Translations under genes and position numbers: made by a program
Assembly (NCBI GenBank): GCA_036655715.1
Contig: JAVVPO010000009.1
Location: 1 to 41,634 of the forward strand
DNA length: 41,634 nucleotides
Direction: 5' to 3'
Source: JAVVPO01 sp036655715
Lineage (GTDB): Bacteria; Bacillota; Clostridia; Lachnospirales; Cellulosilyticaceae
The notes under the pieces: model-generated
Seen by the model: the letters and a program-made list of their open reading frames with translations, nothing else
Databases searched by the model: none
Told to the model about the DNA's origin: nothing
Shown here: positions 7,776-16,317 of the stretch, in pieces
Position numbering within the stretch: position 1 is the first letter of the stretch
How the letters are laid out: every line of letters starts with the position of its first letter

Positions 7776-8270
7776 TTACTTACTTTTTACAATTAGTCTT
7801 GAACCCTTTACCCTATAGATTTCTATCTCTGTCCCTTTTGAGATGTACTGCCCTTCTGAAATCACATCAAAGTTAATGCCTTCAAAGTTTCCTACACCTG
7901 TTGGCCTAAGGTCTGTTAGTGCTGTTCCTTTTTTGCCAAGTAAATAATCTAAATCTGATGAACTAATATAGCCATGTTCTTTCTTTTGTTCCTCTGTCAG
8001 AATAAGCGGCTTAATAAGTTTTCCTTTTGCTAGTAACCATAAAGTGATCCCCAACATGACGCCTAAGATAGCTAGTATAACGATAGTCATGATAGCTCCT
8101 TCTACGACGCTATCTGCTGTTAAAAATACGCTGACTACTAAACATATGATTCCAGATATCCCCGGTACTGAAATACCCGGTGCCGTAAACTCTATACCTA
8201 TTAGTATAAATCCCGCAATCAATAAAATAATACTAATCAAACTCATTCCATCTAATACTTGTGCGAGCAT
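7776..8270 (-). CDS. nfeD: NfeD family membrane protein (short form)
   Basis: This is a membrane partner of flotillin, usually encoded beside it. Several hydrophobic segments lie in the first about 90 residues (LISIILLIAGFILIGIEF, ISGIICLVVSVFLTAD, AIMTIVILAILGVMLGITL). A C-terminal OB-fold domain follows (GKKGTALTDLRPTGVGNFEG and IEIYRVKGSRLIVK), the hallmark of NfeD proteins. The protease domain of long NfeD proteins is absent. ATG at 8270 is preferred over GTG at 8279 because GGGGG sits eight bases before it, giving 164 residues. It is the second gene of the kinase-nfeD-floA-small protein-regulator series. Confidence 0.88.
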   Translation of the reverse strand: MLAQVLDGMSLISIILLIAGFILIGIEFTAPGISVPGISGIICLVVSVFLTADSVVEGAIMTIVILAILGVMLGITLWLLAKGKLIKPLILTEEQKKEHGYISSSDLDYLLGKKGTALTDLRPTGVGNFEGINFDVISEGQYISKGTEIEIYRVKGSRLIVKSK

Positions 8271-8385
8271 TTCTCTCACCCCCTTAGTCTTTTTCTTGTA
8301 TTTAGATTACTCCTTTTTTCTCTTGTTGCCTATATATATTCTCCCAAAGATACATTTATCCCCTTGTAATGTCACTTTCTAAGTC

Positions 8386-9234
8386 CTATTTTTTAGGAAT
8401 ACAGATATTAAAGCAGGTTTCACCTTCCCTAGAACTTGCTTTAATGCCGCCTCCTACTTTTTCTAGTATGTTCTGTACTATGGCAAGTCCCATACCATGT
8501 CCTTCTTCTTTTTTAGTTGTAAACCCTTCTTCAAAGATAGCCTTAATATGAGACGCTGGTATGCTTGGTCCATTGTTATAAATATCTATTCTATACTCAT
8601 CTAGCTCATCACTTATATTGATATAAAGGTTTTTATCCCCTTCTTTCTCAGATAAGGCGAGAATCCCATTATCAATAATATTGGAGACTACCTTACAGAG
8701 TTCCCATGCTTCTATGTTCATCTGACCTAAGTCTGTCTTCACTTCTAGGTATACATTCACCTCATACTTCTCCGCCATTTGCATCTTCGCTTGTAGCAAT
8801 GCATTGACCGCTGGATGCGCTGTCCTTAGTGCTTTACTGACTTTCAATATATCTTTATAGACAGGCTCTATGTATTTCTTGGCTTCTTCTAACTCATCTA
8901 GCTCCATAAGTCCGTAAATCACTTGGATATGATTGAGATAATCATGCCTTTGCTCTCTTAGTTTGCTATTAAGGTCCTCTAGGTTCTTGACTGTATCTAA
9001 TATACTATTTCTCTTGGTATACAAAATAAAGTAATACCCAAGGGCAGTTAGTGTGCTGTTAAATGCTGTTAGTATAGCTGAAAGATAAATCAGCGCATAC
9101 ATATCTGCCGCAGGATTCTTGGTGGCATAAATAATAACCATAATCATAAGCACTAGCTGAATTAGATTAATCAAAAAAGACAGCTTCAAAACTTTTCTTA
9201 AATTGACATTAGCCATATTATATTTACTATTCAT
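8386..9234 (-). CDS. GHKL-type sensor histidine kinase with Spo0B-like helical domain
   Basis: This is a membrane sensor kinase, 282 residues. Hydrophobic segments lie at about 17-37 and 46-72, with no sizeable extracellular domain. The dimerisation helix carries His97 in EQRHDYLNHIQ, the Spo0B-type H-box found in CitA/DcuS-like and LytTR-partner kinases. The GHKL ATPase domain has NIIDNGILALSE (N-box), IYNNGPSIP and GHGMGLAIVQNILEKVGG (G-box). Its natural partner is the LytTR regulator at 5543-6283. Transcription enters here and continues into nfeD 106 bases later. The stimulus is unknown; co-transcription with flotillin suggests envelope or lipid state (inference). Confidence 0.87.
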   Translation of the reverse strand: MNSKYNMANVNLRKVLKLSFLINLIQLVLMIMVIIYATKNPAADMYALIYLSAILTAFNSTLTALGYYFILYTKRNSILDTVKNLEDLNSKLREQRHDYLNHIQVIYGLMELDELEEAKKYIEPVYKDILKVSKALRTAHPAVNALLQAKMQMAEKYEVNVYLEVKTDLGQMNIEAWELCKVVSNIIDNGILALSEKEGDKNLYINISDELDEYRIDIYNNGPSIPASHIKAIFEEGFTTKKEEGHGMGLAIVQNILEKVGGGIKASSREGETCFNICIPKK

Positions 9235-9348
9235 TATTTATTTTTCTCCTCTGCTTATGATCCTGTGACTAGTATTTCACGTTTTTTATTATCTCATTAC
9301 TATATTATCACAAGTCATAGAATCATACAGAGGTAATACTCACTTATT

Positions 9349-10884
9349 TTACCTTCTACTTATACTCATCACAGATAAGTCTTCTCTCGTAAGGCTTTCT
9401 ATCCAGAACAAGAAAACACCATATAGGCATGAAGCTACACCTATACCTATCATCACTCTTGCAAATAAATCTAGTGTTCTTGGTATCATATATAGAACAA
9501 ATACCTTAGACACCATCCCAGCCGCTATCCCTGACAATGCCGGATAAGAAATCCATTTATTCACATTAACTCTTATCTCTGTTACTTTGATAAGCCTCCT
9601 TAGATTGAGTACTGATGTCAATACATTACTAATAAGTGTAATCCCTATAAAAGCTGACACGCCTTCCATAGGAATAAGCCAGTAGATAAGTGCTACTCTA
9701 AAAATAGAATCTATAATTCTATACCTTAGGCAACTATTTTGTTCTCCAAGCCCCTTCAAAATACCATCTACAACAATTTCCATATACATAAAAGGAGTCA
9801 TGAGCACCAATATTTCTAACAGCTTTCCTACCTGCGCATTATCATAAATTAAGAGCCCTAGTTCCTGCCCATAGTTGCTAAAGACACCTACCACAAACAT
9901 AGCTAGTATCATAGTAAAATGAATCATTCTACCTGAAGTAATTTCTATTCTCTCCTGATACTTAAGCGATCTTGCCCTTGCTATTTCAGGTGTAAGAATC
10001 GTCGAGCACGCTGATAAGAGCGCCGTTGGGAAGAACAAAATAGGATAAACCATCCCTTTAATCATTCCATACATACTCATAGCTGCTTCAGCACTTAATC
10101 CAGACCTTCTAAGCCCTTCAGGGATTAACGTATTTTCTAATAGCATAAAAACAGATCCCAGATAAGCTGTAACCGAAATAGGAAGTAGCACCTTGAGTAT
10201 CTTAAATAAGATACCTTCTTCACTTACCCTAACTCCTTTATCCATCTTCCGCTCCTTATCCAGCAGATAGAGTACGAACATATATGTAAAAGATATCATT
10301 TCACCTATTGTGATGCCAAGACCAATAGCTCCGCAAGCATAGTCTATTCCTCTTGGTGCAAACTTCTGAAGAAAATAAGTAATAAGTAGAAGCTTAGCTA
10401 TCTGCTCCAACACATCTGCACTTGCAGGTTTTACAACCTTCTTGACCGCATAAAAATATCCTTTGAAACAAGCTGACACTGTCATAAATGGTATACTCAA
10501 AGAAAGTACACGTAATCCTAATACTGTTCTAGCATCCTTTATCACGAACATACTAATACTTTCTGCATAGACAAATACCACGCCTGATATAATCGTACTT
10601 ACTACTATCCCTAGGACGAAAAAGATGTTCATCGTCTTTCTAGCCCTATACCCCCAACCCCGACTTAACTCCTCTGCTACTAATCTTGATACCGAAGTAA
10701 TAATACCTGCCGATGCTATCATATATGCCATAGAGTAAATGGTTGTGGTCAAATGATATAATCCCATCCCCTCAGGTCCAATTTTATTAGATATATAAAT
10801 CATTGCCCACATTCCCAGCAAACGGGTCATTACTGATCCAATAGTGGAAGTCATGGTACTTATTGCCAAGCCCTGTTTTTTCAC
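9349..10884 (-). CDS. Polysaccharide/lipid II flippase-like protein, SpoVB family (MOP superfamily)
   Basis: This 511-residue protein has about 14 membrane helices and belongs to the MVF/MOP flippase superfamily. The N-terminus (STIGSVMTRLLGMWAMIYIS, IGPEGMGLYHLTTTIYSMAY) and the middle (FFPTALLSACSTILTPEIAR) match the stage V sporulation protein B / MurJ2-Amj-like group of Firmicutes. These proteins export undecaprenyl-linked precursors for cell wall or spore cortex. The GTG start at 10884 has GGAGG nine bases upstream. Downstream lies the GHKL kinase gene 114 bases away with no clear terminator, so read-through is possible. Whether it acts in sporulation or in vegetative wall synthesis cannot be told from sequence. 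Confidence 0.85.
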   Translation of the reverse strand: MKKQGLAISTMTSTIGSVMTRLLGMWAMIYISNKIGPEGMGLYHLTTTIYSMAYMIASAGIITSVSRLVAEELSRGWGYRARKTMNIFFVLGIVVSTIISGVVFVYAESISMFVIKDARTVLGLRVLSLSIPFMTVSACFKGYFYAVKKVVKPASADVLEQIAKLLLITYFLQKFAPRGIDYACGAIGLGITIGEMISFTYMFVLYLLDKERKMDKGVRVSEEGILFKILKVLLPISVTAYLGSVFMLLENTLIPEGLRRSGLSAEAAMSMYGMIKGMVYPILFFPTALLSACSTILTPEIARARSLKYQERIEITSGRMIHFTMILAMFVVGVFSNYGQELGLLIYDNAQVGKLLEILVLMTPFMYMEIVVDGILKGLGEQNSCLRYRIIDSIFRVALIYWLIPMEGVSAFIGITLISNVLTSVLNLRRLIKVTEIRVNVNKWISYPALSGIAAGMVSKVFVLYMIPRTLDLFARVMIGIGVASCLYGVFLFWIESLTREDLSVMSISRR

Positions 10885-10972
10885 TTCTATCCCTCCTATT
10901 TAAACTCGTCCACTACCAGTATATGTGGACAATCTAGATTTATGTATTTAAGTAGTACACAGAGCTTAAATG

Positions 10973-11017
10973 CAAAAAGCACATAAATCTTATCTATTTA
11001 TAAGATTTACGTGCTTT
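10973..11017 (-). terminator. Intrinsic terminator of the DUF2812 gene
   Basis: A 17-bp stem with one wobble, 10976-10992 with 11001-11017 (core AAATCTTA/TAAGATTT), is followed by TTTTT on the minus strand. The stem overlaps the last codons of the DUF2812 gene. Confidence 0.85.
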
Positions 11018-12329
11018 CTAATATCTCTTCTATTTCCTTTTTATACCTATCCTCAGTAAAATCTATATCCCCTTCTAAGATTACAACCTTCTTATCATCT
11101 CTTATGAAGAGCATATTATCTTCTTTATCATAGATAATTTCTCTAGAGGTACTACTATCTCCCTCTACAAATACTAATCTATCTTGTATATTCTCACCAT
11201 TTCTTTCACTTTGCTCTACATGCTTTATGAATTCACCCTCGTAGATACTCTGTGCAATCTTAGGATGTATCGCCCTATAATATATTGTCCATACAGCCCT
11301 ACCATCCTTTAGATATTCACTATAATCGTACCCTTTCGGAACAAAGATACTCGTGCTTTTTATAAGGATTTGATTTGTATAGGATGTTTGCCCTAAATTT
11401 TCCATATTCCCTATACTGATAACTGGGTATCTTGTAATATCTTTTTGACCACTTCCCACTACATCAAAGCTACGTAATGTCATGATCATTGTCACTACAA
11501 ATACCCCAATAACTCCTATGCTCCCTATAATGGCAATCTTAGCTACTTTATTTTTTTTGGACTTTTTATCTTTTATTTTAAGAACTTTATTAACGAGATA
11601 ACCACAATAATAACTCCCACTTATCATAGCTATAGTCCCTATCCACTTCCATCTATTTCCTATCAGTATTTCCATAATGATTATGAGCAACAGCATCATT
11701 TGAAGACTTATGATACAAGTCGTACTTACAATAGCTGCCCTTTTCATCGAACTATATCTTACCTCTTCACCTTTAAGCTCTCTATCCATTCTTTTTCTAT
11801 AAGCTATAAATCTTATAATAATTGATGCTATCATTGCAATTAACATAGGCATTATCACAACCACAGCCACTCCCCAACTATACAGTAATATTGTATAGTC
11901 CCACTCCATCAGCTTGGTAAAGATTAAAATATAAAATAGGTATCCCGCTGCAAGTATCCCTTGGGTTTTAGCATAGGCATCAAAAACTAATCTTTTTTCC
12001 TCTTGTAAATCCCTCTCCTCAGGCATAGGTTCTTCCTCCCTATCCCATTTGAAGATTCTTACATATCCATGGTTATCTGCTACTAACTTCCACCCTATAG
12101 CTTCATAGGATGATTCATAGTCACTATATCTACTTTCAAATACTTCCACCCTATAAATTATCTTTTGCGGCTCGATTACCTTGAACTTTGCCCATCCAAG
12201 ACTCCCCATGATGCCTTTTAGTTTTACAAATTCATAGCCTTCTAGTGCCTTCTGCTCTAGATACTCTTTAGCTCTTCTTGTAGTTAATTCATCATATTGA
12301 AAAGGTAAATATTTATACGTTGGCTCCAC
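11007..12329 (-). CDS. DUF2812 domain-containing membrane protein
   Basis: This is a 440-residue membrane protein of unknown function. The N-terminal about 115 residues (LTTRRAKEYLEQKALEGYEF, GWAKFKVIEP, ESSYEAIGWKLVADNHGYVR) match the DUF2812 pattern. About five hydrophobic segments lie between residues 122 and 300. A soluble C-terminal domain (about 300-440) contains VISIGNMENL, AVWTIYYRAIHPKIAQ and a polar acidic end. GTG start at 12329 with a GGGGG site. DUF2812 genes in Firmicutes often accompany PadR regulators, but the one PadR gene in this window is far away at 26406. It has its own terminator. The tiny coding fragments immediately upstream (12407-12671) may once have belonged to the same unit. 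Confidence 0.75.
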   Translation of the reverse strand: MEPTYKYLPFQYDELTTRRAKEYLEQKALEGYEFVKLKGIMGSLGWAKFKVIEPQKIIYRVEVFESRYSDYESSYEAIGWKLVADNHGYVRIFKWDREEEPMPEERDLQEEKRLVFDAYAKTQGILAAGYLFYILIFTKLMEWDYTILLYSWGVAVVVIMPMLIAMIASIIIRFIAYRKRMDRELKGEEVRYSSMKRAAIVSTTCIISLQMMLLLIIIMEILIGNRWKWIGTIAMISGSYYCGYLVNKVLKIKDKKSKKNKVAKIAIIGSIGVIGVFVVTMIMTLRSFDVVGSGQKDITRYPVISIGNMENLGQTSYTNQILIKSTSIFVPKGYDYSEYLKDGRAVWTIYYRAIHPKIAQSIYEGEFIKHVEQSERNGENIQDRLVFVEGDSSTSREIIYDKEDNMLFIRDDKKVVILEGDIDFTEDRYKKEIEEILEST

Positions 12330-12406
12330 TTTATTCCCCCTTCTTTACCTGAACAAATATATTAGTCTTAATATTCTAACTATATCTAGTGTATACTAAA
12401 TTTATT

Positions 12407-12535
12407 CTACTTACAATTATTTCTAAAACAAAAAAGTTCTATCAGCATCATATACCAATAGAACTCCTCATTATCCATTTCCACATAGAAGTCTTGTTCA
12501 TAATTTCTATCAAAATTCGTTTTAACTCTTGCCAT
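12407..12535 (-). CDS. Possible 42-residue ORF
   Basis: This short ORF has a good ribosome binding site (GGAGG eight bases before ATG) and a Tyr/Phe/acid-rich product starting MARVKTNFDRNYEQDFYVEM and ending in FCFRNNCK. I recognise no family. An open stretch in another frame (12522-12671) overlaps its start and also looks coding but lacks a start codon, so both may be remnants of a decayed gene. The intergenic stretch 12330-12724 otherwise holds only the hairpin at 12680-12715. Confidence 0.35.
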   Translation of the reverse strand: MARVKTNFDRNYEQDFYVEMDNEEFYWYMMLIELFCFRNNCK

Positions 12536-12679
12536 CTATCGATACCTCCACCATATACTCACTTATAACAGATTCAAAACTTAACTCATTTTTAGCCCTG
12601 ATATTAAAATCTTCTTTACCTATTATTTTAATATCTAAATCAATGAAACCTACTTCAGAATAAATATTACCTTAACCTC

Positions 12680-12715
12680 AGAAAGCCCATGGTAATCATA
12701 TACCATGGGCTTTCT
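12680..12715 (-). terminator. Terminator-like hairpin after the AI-2E family gene
   Basis: A perfect 15-bp stem AGAAAGCCCATGGTA (12680-12694) / TACCATGGGCTTTCT (12701-12715) has a six-base loop. It lies ten bases beyond the stop at 12725. The U-run is poor (TTTCT), so it may be a weak terminator or a 3' stabiliser. Confidence 0.65.
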
Positions 12716-12724
12716 GGGCTACAT

Positions 12725-13879
12725 CTATTTACTGCTAATTTTCTCAGCACTAATTCTTTTTGATTTAATTCTTTGGTTCGCAAACTCACCTGTTAATGTA
12801 TAGATGACTGAACTTAATGGTACCATAATAAGCATACCCACTACACCCATTAGGCTTCCGCCTAACGTTACTGCAAGTAATACCCAAATGCCTGGCAGTC
12901 CTACAGACCCTCCTACTACACGTGGATAGATAAGGTTCCCTTCAAGTTGTTGTATTACAATAAAGAGTACTAAGAACCATACGGCCTTAATAGGTGCTGT
13001 TACTACAATGAAAAATACACTGATTAAACATCCTAAGAAGGCTCCAAACACAGGTATGAGTGCAGTGAATCCAATGATGACTGAAACCATGAGTGCATAT
13101 GGGAATTTAAATAAGCTCATCGATACAAAGAATAATAACCCTATTATAATGGCCTCTAAACATTGTCCTGTAAAGAAGTTGATAAAAGCTTTATTCGTTA
13201 ACCTTAAAACATAAAGATATCTATCAGCTTTCTCTTCTTTAAATACTGCATACATTATTTTTTTGAATTGCTCAGTTAATTTTTCTTTTTGTGAGAGGAT
13301 ATAGATGGATAGGACAAATCCTAATATAAAATTAACCATGCCACTAAATACAGTTGTAACTATTGTAAATGTTGAACTTAAGACATTGGTTGCACCACTC
13401 TGAAGGATAGCTAACATTTTTTCACCTATTTTTACCCAATCAATGTCCTTCCAATACTCTGCTCCCCACTCTGGGAAGTATACCATAAGCTCATTAGTCC
13501 ATTCCTGCATTCTTATAAGAAATCCAGGAATACTATCACGAATAGTCGCGACTGTACGCCCAAGCTCTGGAATGATAATAAATAACACCATTAAAATAAC
13601 TACGACTACTAAACAGATAGATAGCAGTAAACTAACAGGTCTTTTTATTTTTTCTATTGTCTTATTTGCGCTCTTATTAAAAAGATTCTTTTCTATCCCT
13701 CTCATCGGTACATTAAATATAAATGCCAAACCTATCCCTACTAAAACAGGCATGAATATACCCACTATATTACTTATCCAACTAGAAAGCTGCATAAGAT
13801 TTTGAAGTCCCCAATAGAAGAAGGTTATACACCCTGCAACCAATAATATCTTTATTATATTTTTTCTATTTAATTCCAT
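12725..13879 (-). CDS. AI-2E family transporter (UPF0118 membrane protein)
   Basis: This 384-residue polytopic protein belongs to the AI-2 exporter-like / PerM family. It has paired N-terminal helices (about 8-50), an amphipathic cytosolic segment, and a C-terminal membrane bundle containing the family core VSVIIGFTALIPVFGAFLGC and QQLEGNLIYPRVVGGSVGLP. Members include E. coli TqsA (AI-2 export) and Na+/H+ antiporters, so the substrate cannot be inferred. AGAGGTGAG precedes the ATG. It is a single-gene unit followed by a hairpin; the 180 bases upstream carry no recognised motif apart from the gltX terminator. Confidence 0.88.
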   Translation of the reverse strand: MELNRKNIIKILLVAGCITFFYWGLQNLMQLSSWISNIVGIFMPVLVGIGLAFIFNVPMRGIEKNLFNKSANKTIEKIKRPVSLLLSICLVVVVILMVLFIIIPELGRTVATIRDSIPGFLIRMQEWTNELMVYFPEWGAEYWKDIDWVKIGEKMLAILQSGATNVLSSTFTIVTTVFSGMVNFILGFVLSIYILSQKEKLTEQFKKIMYAVFKEEKADRYLYVLRLTNKAFINFFTGQCLEAIIIGLLFFVSMSLFKFPYALMVSVIIGFTALIPVFGAFLGCLISVFFIVVTAPIKAVWFLVLFIVIQQLEGNLIYPRVVGGSVGLPGIWVLLAVTLGGSLMGVVGMLIMVPLSSVIYTLTGEFANQRIKSKRISAEKISSK

Positions 13880-14010
13880 TTCTCACCTCTTATATTTTAT
13901 CTTTAGTTTATTTCTTGTATTGATTCTTATTTATTATTGCCTATCCATAAATAAAATTATCATTCTAAAAGTATAACATATTTTTCAAAATTAAACGTCT
14001 TTTTATATCT

Positions 14011-14050
14011 AAAAAAAGACTCCCTAGCCCTGTAGGCTATAGAGTCTTTT
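14011..14050 (-). terminator. Intrinsic terminator of gltX
   Basis: The stem AAAAGACTCCCTAGCC / GGCTATAGAGTCTTTT with a short CTGTA loop and one mismatch is followed by a T-run on the minus strand, just past the gltX stop at 14059. Confidence 0.85.
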
Positions 14051-14058
14051 CTATATTA

Positions 14059-15720
14059 TTATAGATTTACAAATTTAGTAAATCTCTTTTGTACTTTTTC
14101 TTCACCTAAGATTTGCATAATAGTATGAAGGTCTGGTGTATTACTTCTATGTGTGATAGCTGCTCTTACAGCCCCTGCTACATCTGAAATCATACCTTTG
14201 TAGGCTTCTGGATTTGCTTTGTAGTCTTTTCTATTTGCACAGTATCCAAGTTCTAAGGCAATTACCTTTAACTCTTCAAACCATTCTTCTTGTGATGCTA
14301 CCCCATGATTGTAAGCTTTTGCATAAGCTGCAATCACTTCTTTAGCTGTTTCTATTGTTACTGTCTTTGGAAGTTCGATTTGCTCTACTGTTTCAGCATC
14401 AAATAGTTCATCAAATAAGTAGAAGATTTTCTCTTTTACTTCTGACCATTTTGCGAAGTCTTTACGTGGTTTTGGGCCTTCTTTATCAATGCTAAAGAAG
14501 GCTTTTGCCATACCTTCGTTAGCTATTACTAGTGCATACATTTCTGGTGCATAGTCTTTTGCCCATGCTGTGTAATAGTTATATACTTCTTCTCCTGGCA
14601 TTCTTGCAATGATATCTTTACTTACGTCGTTCAGTTTGATGATATCAAATAATGCACCACTCTTACTCATTTTATCAAGAACAACTGAGAACTCATGGTA
14701 GTCAGCTGATGGGTTCTCAGCTCTCCACTCTTCATAAGTTGAGTTGATGATGTTCAGAAGGTATTCGATAACACATACTACTGGGTACCCTTCTTCATCG
14801 TAGTAAGTTACAGCACTTTCTGGATCTTTTCTCTTAGAAAGCTTACGCTTTGAACCACCTTCTGTTTTCATGATAGTTGGAATGTGCCCATATGCCGGTC
14901 TAGGAAGTCCAAGTACCTCGAAAAGTTGTACGTGAATTGGAAGTGATGATAACCACTCTTCTCCACGTGTTACATGTGTTGTATGCATTAAAGCGTCATC
15001 AATAGCATGTGCAAAGTGGTAAGTTGGCAGTCCATCCCCTTTGATGATAACGATATCTTGATTGTTTTCTGGGAATGAAGTCTCGCCTTTGATAAGGTCT
15101 AAGAACTCCACTCTCTTCTCCGGACTACCTGGTGATTTAAGACGGATGATGTACTGCTCTCCTGCTTCAATCTTAGCAATAGCTTCTTCAGCTGAAAGGT
15201 TACGGTATGTTGCGTACTCTCCGTAGTAACCTGGTGTTACTTTTTCTGCTGTTTGTCTCTCACGAAGTTCGCTAAGTTCTTCTGGTGTTGCAAAACATGG
15301 GTAAGCTAGTCCTTTTTGAATAAGGTCTTTTGCAAATGCTTTGTAGATTTCTTCTCTCTCACTTTGTCTATATGGACCGTACTCACCTTTTGATGAATCT
15401 TCACCTGTCATACCTTCATTGAAATCCATACCATATTTGTGCATTGTCTTGATTGTGTCTTCTATTGCACCTTCTACTTCTCTTTTTTGGTCTGTATCTT
15501 CTATTCTAAGGTAGAAAACACCACCACTTTGAGTCGCTACTCTCTCTGCTACTAATGCAGCGAATACGCCTCCGATATGTTGGAATCCAGTTGGACTTGG
15601 TGCATATCTTGTTACTCTTGCTCCTTCTGGTAAGTTTCTAGCTGGATACTGATTGATATAGAACTCTGGTGTTTTGTCGATGCCTGGGAAAATAATGTCT
15701 GCTAATTTTTGTAAACTCAT
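14059..15720 (-). CDS. gltX: Glutamate--tRNA ligase
   Basis: This class I aminoacyl-tRNA synthetase charges tRNA-Glu with glutamate. Rossmann-fold motifs are present: the HIGH-type signature in RYAPSPTGFQHIGG with RIEDTDQKRE, and the KMSKS-type signature GSKRKLSKRKDPES. GEEWLSSLPIHVQLFEVLG and YHFAHAIDDALM are further family markers. ATG at 15720 is chosen because AAGAGG lies nine bases upstream and the product begins MSLQKLADIIFP; an in-frame upstream start (15759) adds 13 unlikely residues. The resulting 553 residues are slightly long for bacterial GluRS. A T-box leader with a Glu codon specifier precedes it, so expression should rise when tRNA-Glu is uncharged. Confidence 0.95.
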   Translation of the reverse strand: MSLQKLADIIFPGIDKTPEFYINQYPARNLPEGARVTRYAPSPTGFQHIGGVFAALVAERVATQSGGVFYLRIEDTDQKREVEGAIEDTIKTMHKYGMDFNEGMTGEDSSKGEYGPYRQSEREEIYKAFAKDLIQKGLAYPCFATPEELSELRERQTAEKVTPGYYGEYATYRNLSAEEAIAKIEAGEQYIIRLKSPGSPEKRVEFLDLIKGETSFPENNQDIVIIKGDGLPTYHFAHAIDDALMHTTHVTRGEEWLSSLPIHVQLFEVLGLPRPAYGHIPTIMKTEGGSKRKLSKRKDPESAVTYYDEEGYPVVCVIEYLLNIINSTYEEWRAENPSADYHEFSVVLDKMSKSGALFDIIKLNDVSKDIIARMPGEEVYNYYTAWAKDYAPEMYALVIANEGMAKAFFSIDKEGPKPRKDFAKWSEVKEKIFYLFDELFDAETVEQIELPKTVTIETAKEVIAAYAKAYNHGVASQEEWFEELKVIALELGYCANRKDYKANPEAYKGMISDVAGAVRAAITHRSNTPDLHTIMQILGEEKVQKRFTKFVNL

Positions 15721-15833
15721 ATGAATTACCTCTTTCTTTTGTGTTACCAAGGTATACATTATTCCATTTAGTTTTATCGTCTAAATAGAATTTGCATCTC
15801 TTAGTTATTTAATTAAAAATAAAATAGACGTAA

Positions 15834-16109
15834 TAAAAAAATCCTCTCGCCCCAATATGCTTAGGACGAAAGGATGTACTTCCGCGTTACCACCTAAGTT
15901 GCCTAATTACTTAGGCCACTCAATTATCTTTAAGGGAATAACCCCACAAACTTACTCCACGCCTATTTACGTGATTTTCAGTTTATCGCTCCAGAGCTTC
16001 TTTCTATAGGTCTACATGCTAGGCTCACACCGCCCCTAGCTCGCTTGTCTGTCAGAAACTATATACTCTTCTCTTTCTATGCTTAATCTTTATTCGTTTT
16101 ATAAATTAC
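15834..16109 (-). promoter_or_regulatory. T-box leader (tRNA-Glu sensing) of gltX
   Basis: On the minus strand this leader has a stem I beginning AGAGAAGAGTATATAG and closing CTATAGAAAGAAGCTCT. The specifier-loop bases GAAAGAA offer GAA, a glutamate codon, matching the gene. GCTAGGGGCGGTGTGAGCC is the apical region. The T-box antiterminator sequence AGGTGGTAACGCGGA lies at 15881-15895. The competing terminator is a GC-rich stem (15841-15875) followed by TTTTTTT. Uncharged tRNA-Glu binding would favour antitermination, as known for this riboswitch class. Confidence 0.93.
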
Positions 16110-16115
16110 ACCTTC

Positions 16116-16144
16116 ATTATACAATTACACTTTGTGCTTGTAAA
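16116..16144 (-). promoter_or_regulatory. Promoter of the gltX T-box transcript
   Basis: Minus-strand TTTACA (16139-16144) and a perfect TATAAT (16116-16121) are spaced 17 bases apart. Transcription would start near 16109, just before the T-box stem I. Confidence 0.8.
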
Positions 16145-16244
16145 GGACTTCTATCATCATAAACACCTTATTTCTTACCTTGTGAACTCTCGTATCCTGA
16201 TTTTTATTTATTAACCTATTTTAAGTGACTTTGAGGCTCTCTTA

Positions 16245-16276
16245 TTATAAAATAATTATTAAGAATTATTTTATAA
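16245..16276. promoter_or_regulatory. 13-bp inverted repeat upstream of the acetyltransferase gene
   Basis: TTATAAAATAATT (16245-16257) and AATTATTTTATAA (16264-16276) form a perfect inverted repeat around a six-base centre, 41 bases before the ATG at 16318. It overlaps TATAAAAT-like -10 sequence and is a candidate operator, or simply an AT-rich hairpin. Confidence 0.45.
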
Positions 16277-16317
16277 CTTTTTTCAAAAAATATAACTCAT
16301 AAAAAGGAGTTCTACAA

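Noticed and set aside
15721..15759. N-terminal extension of GltX
   Set aside because: The internal ATG has a proper ribosome binding site and the residues before it do not fit the family.
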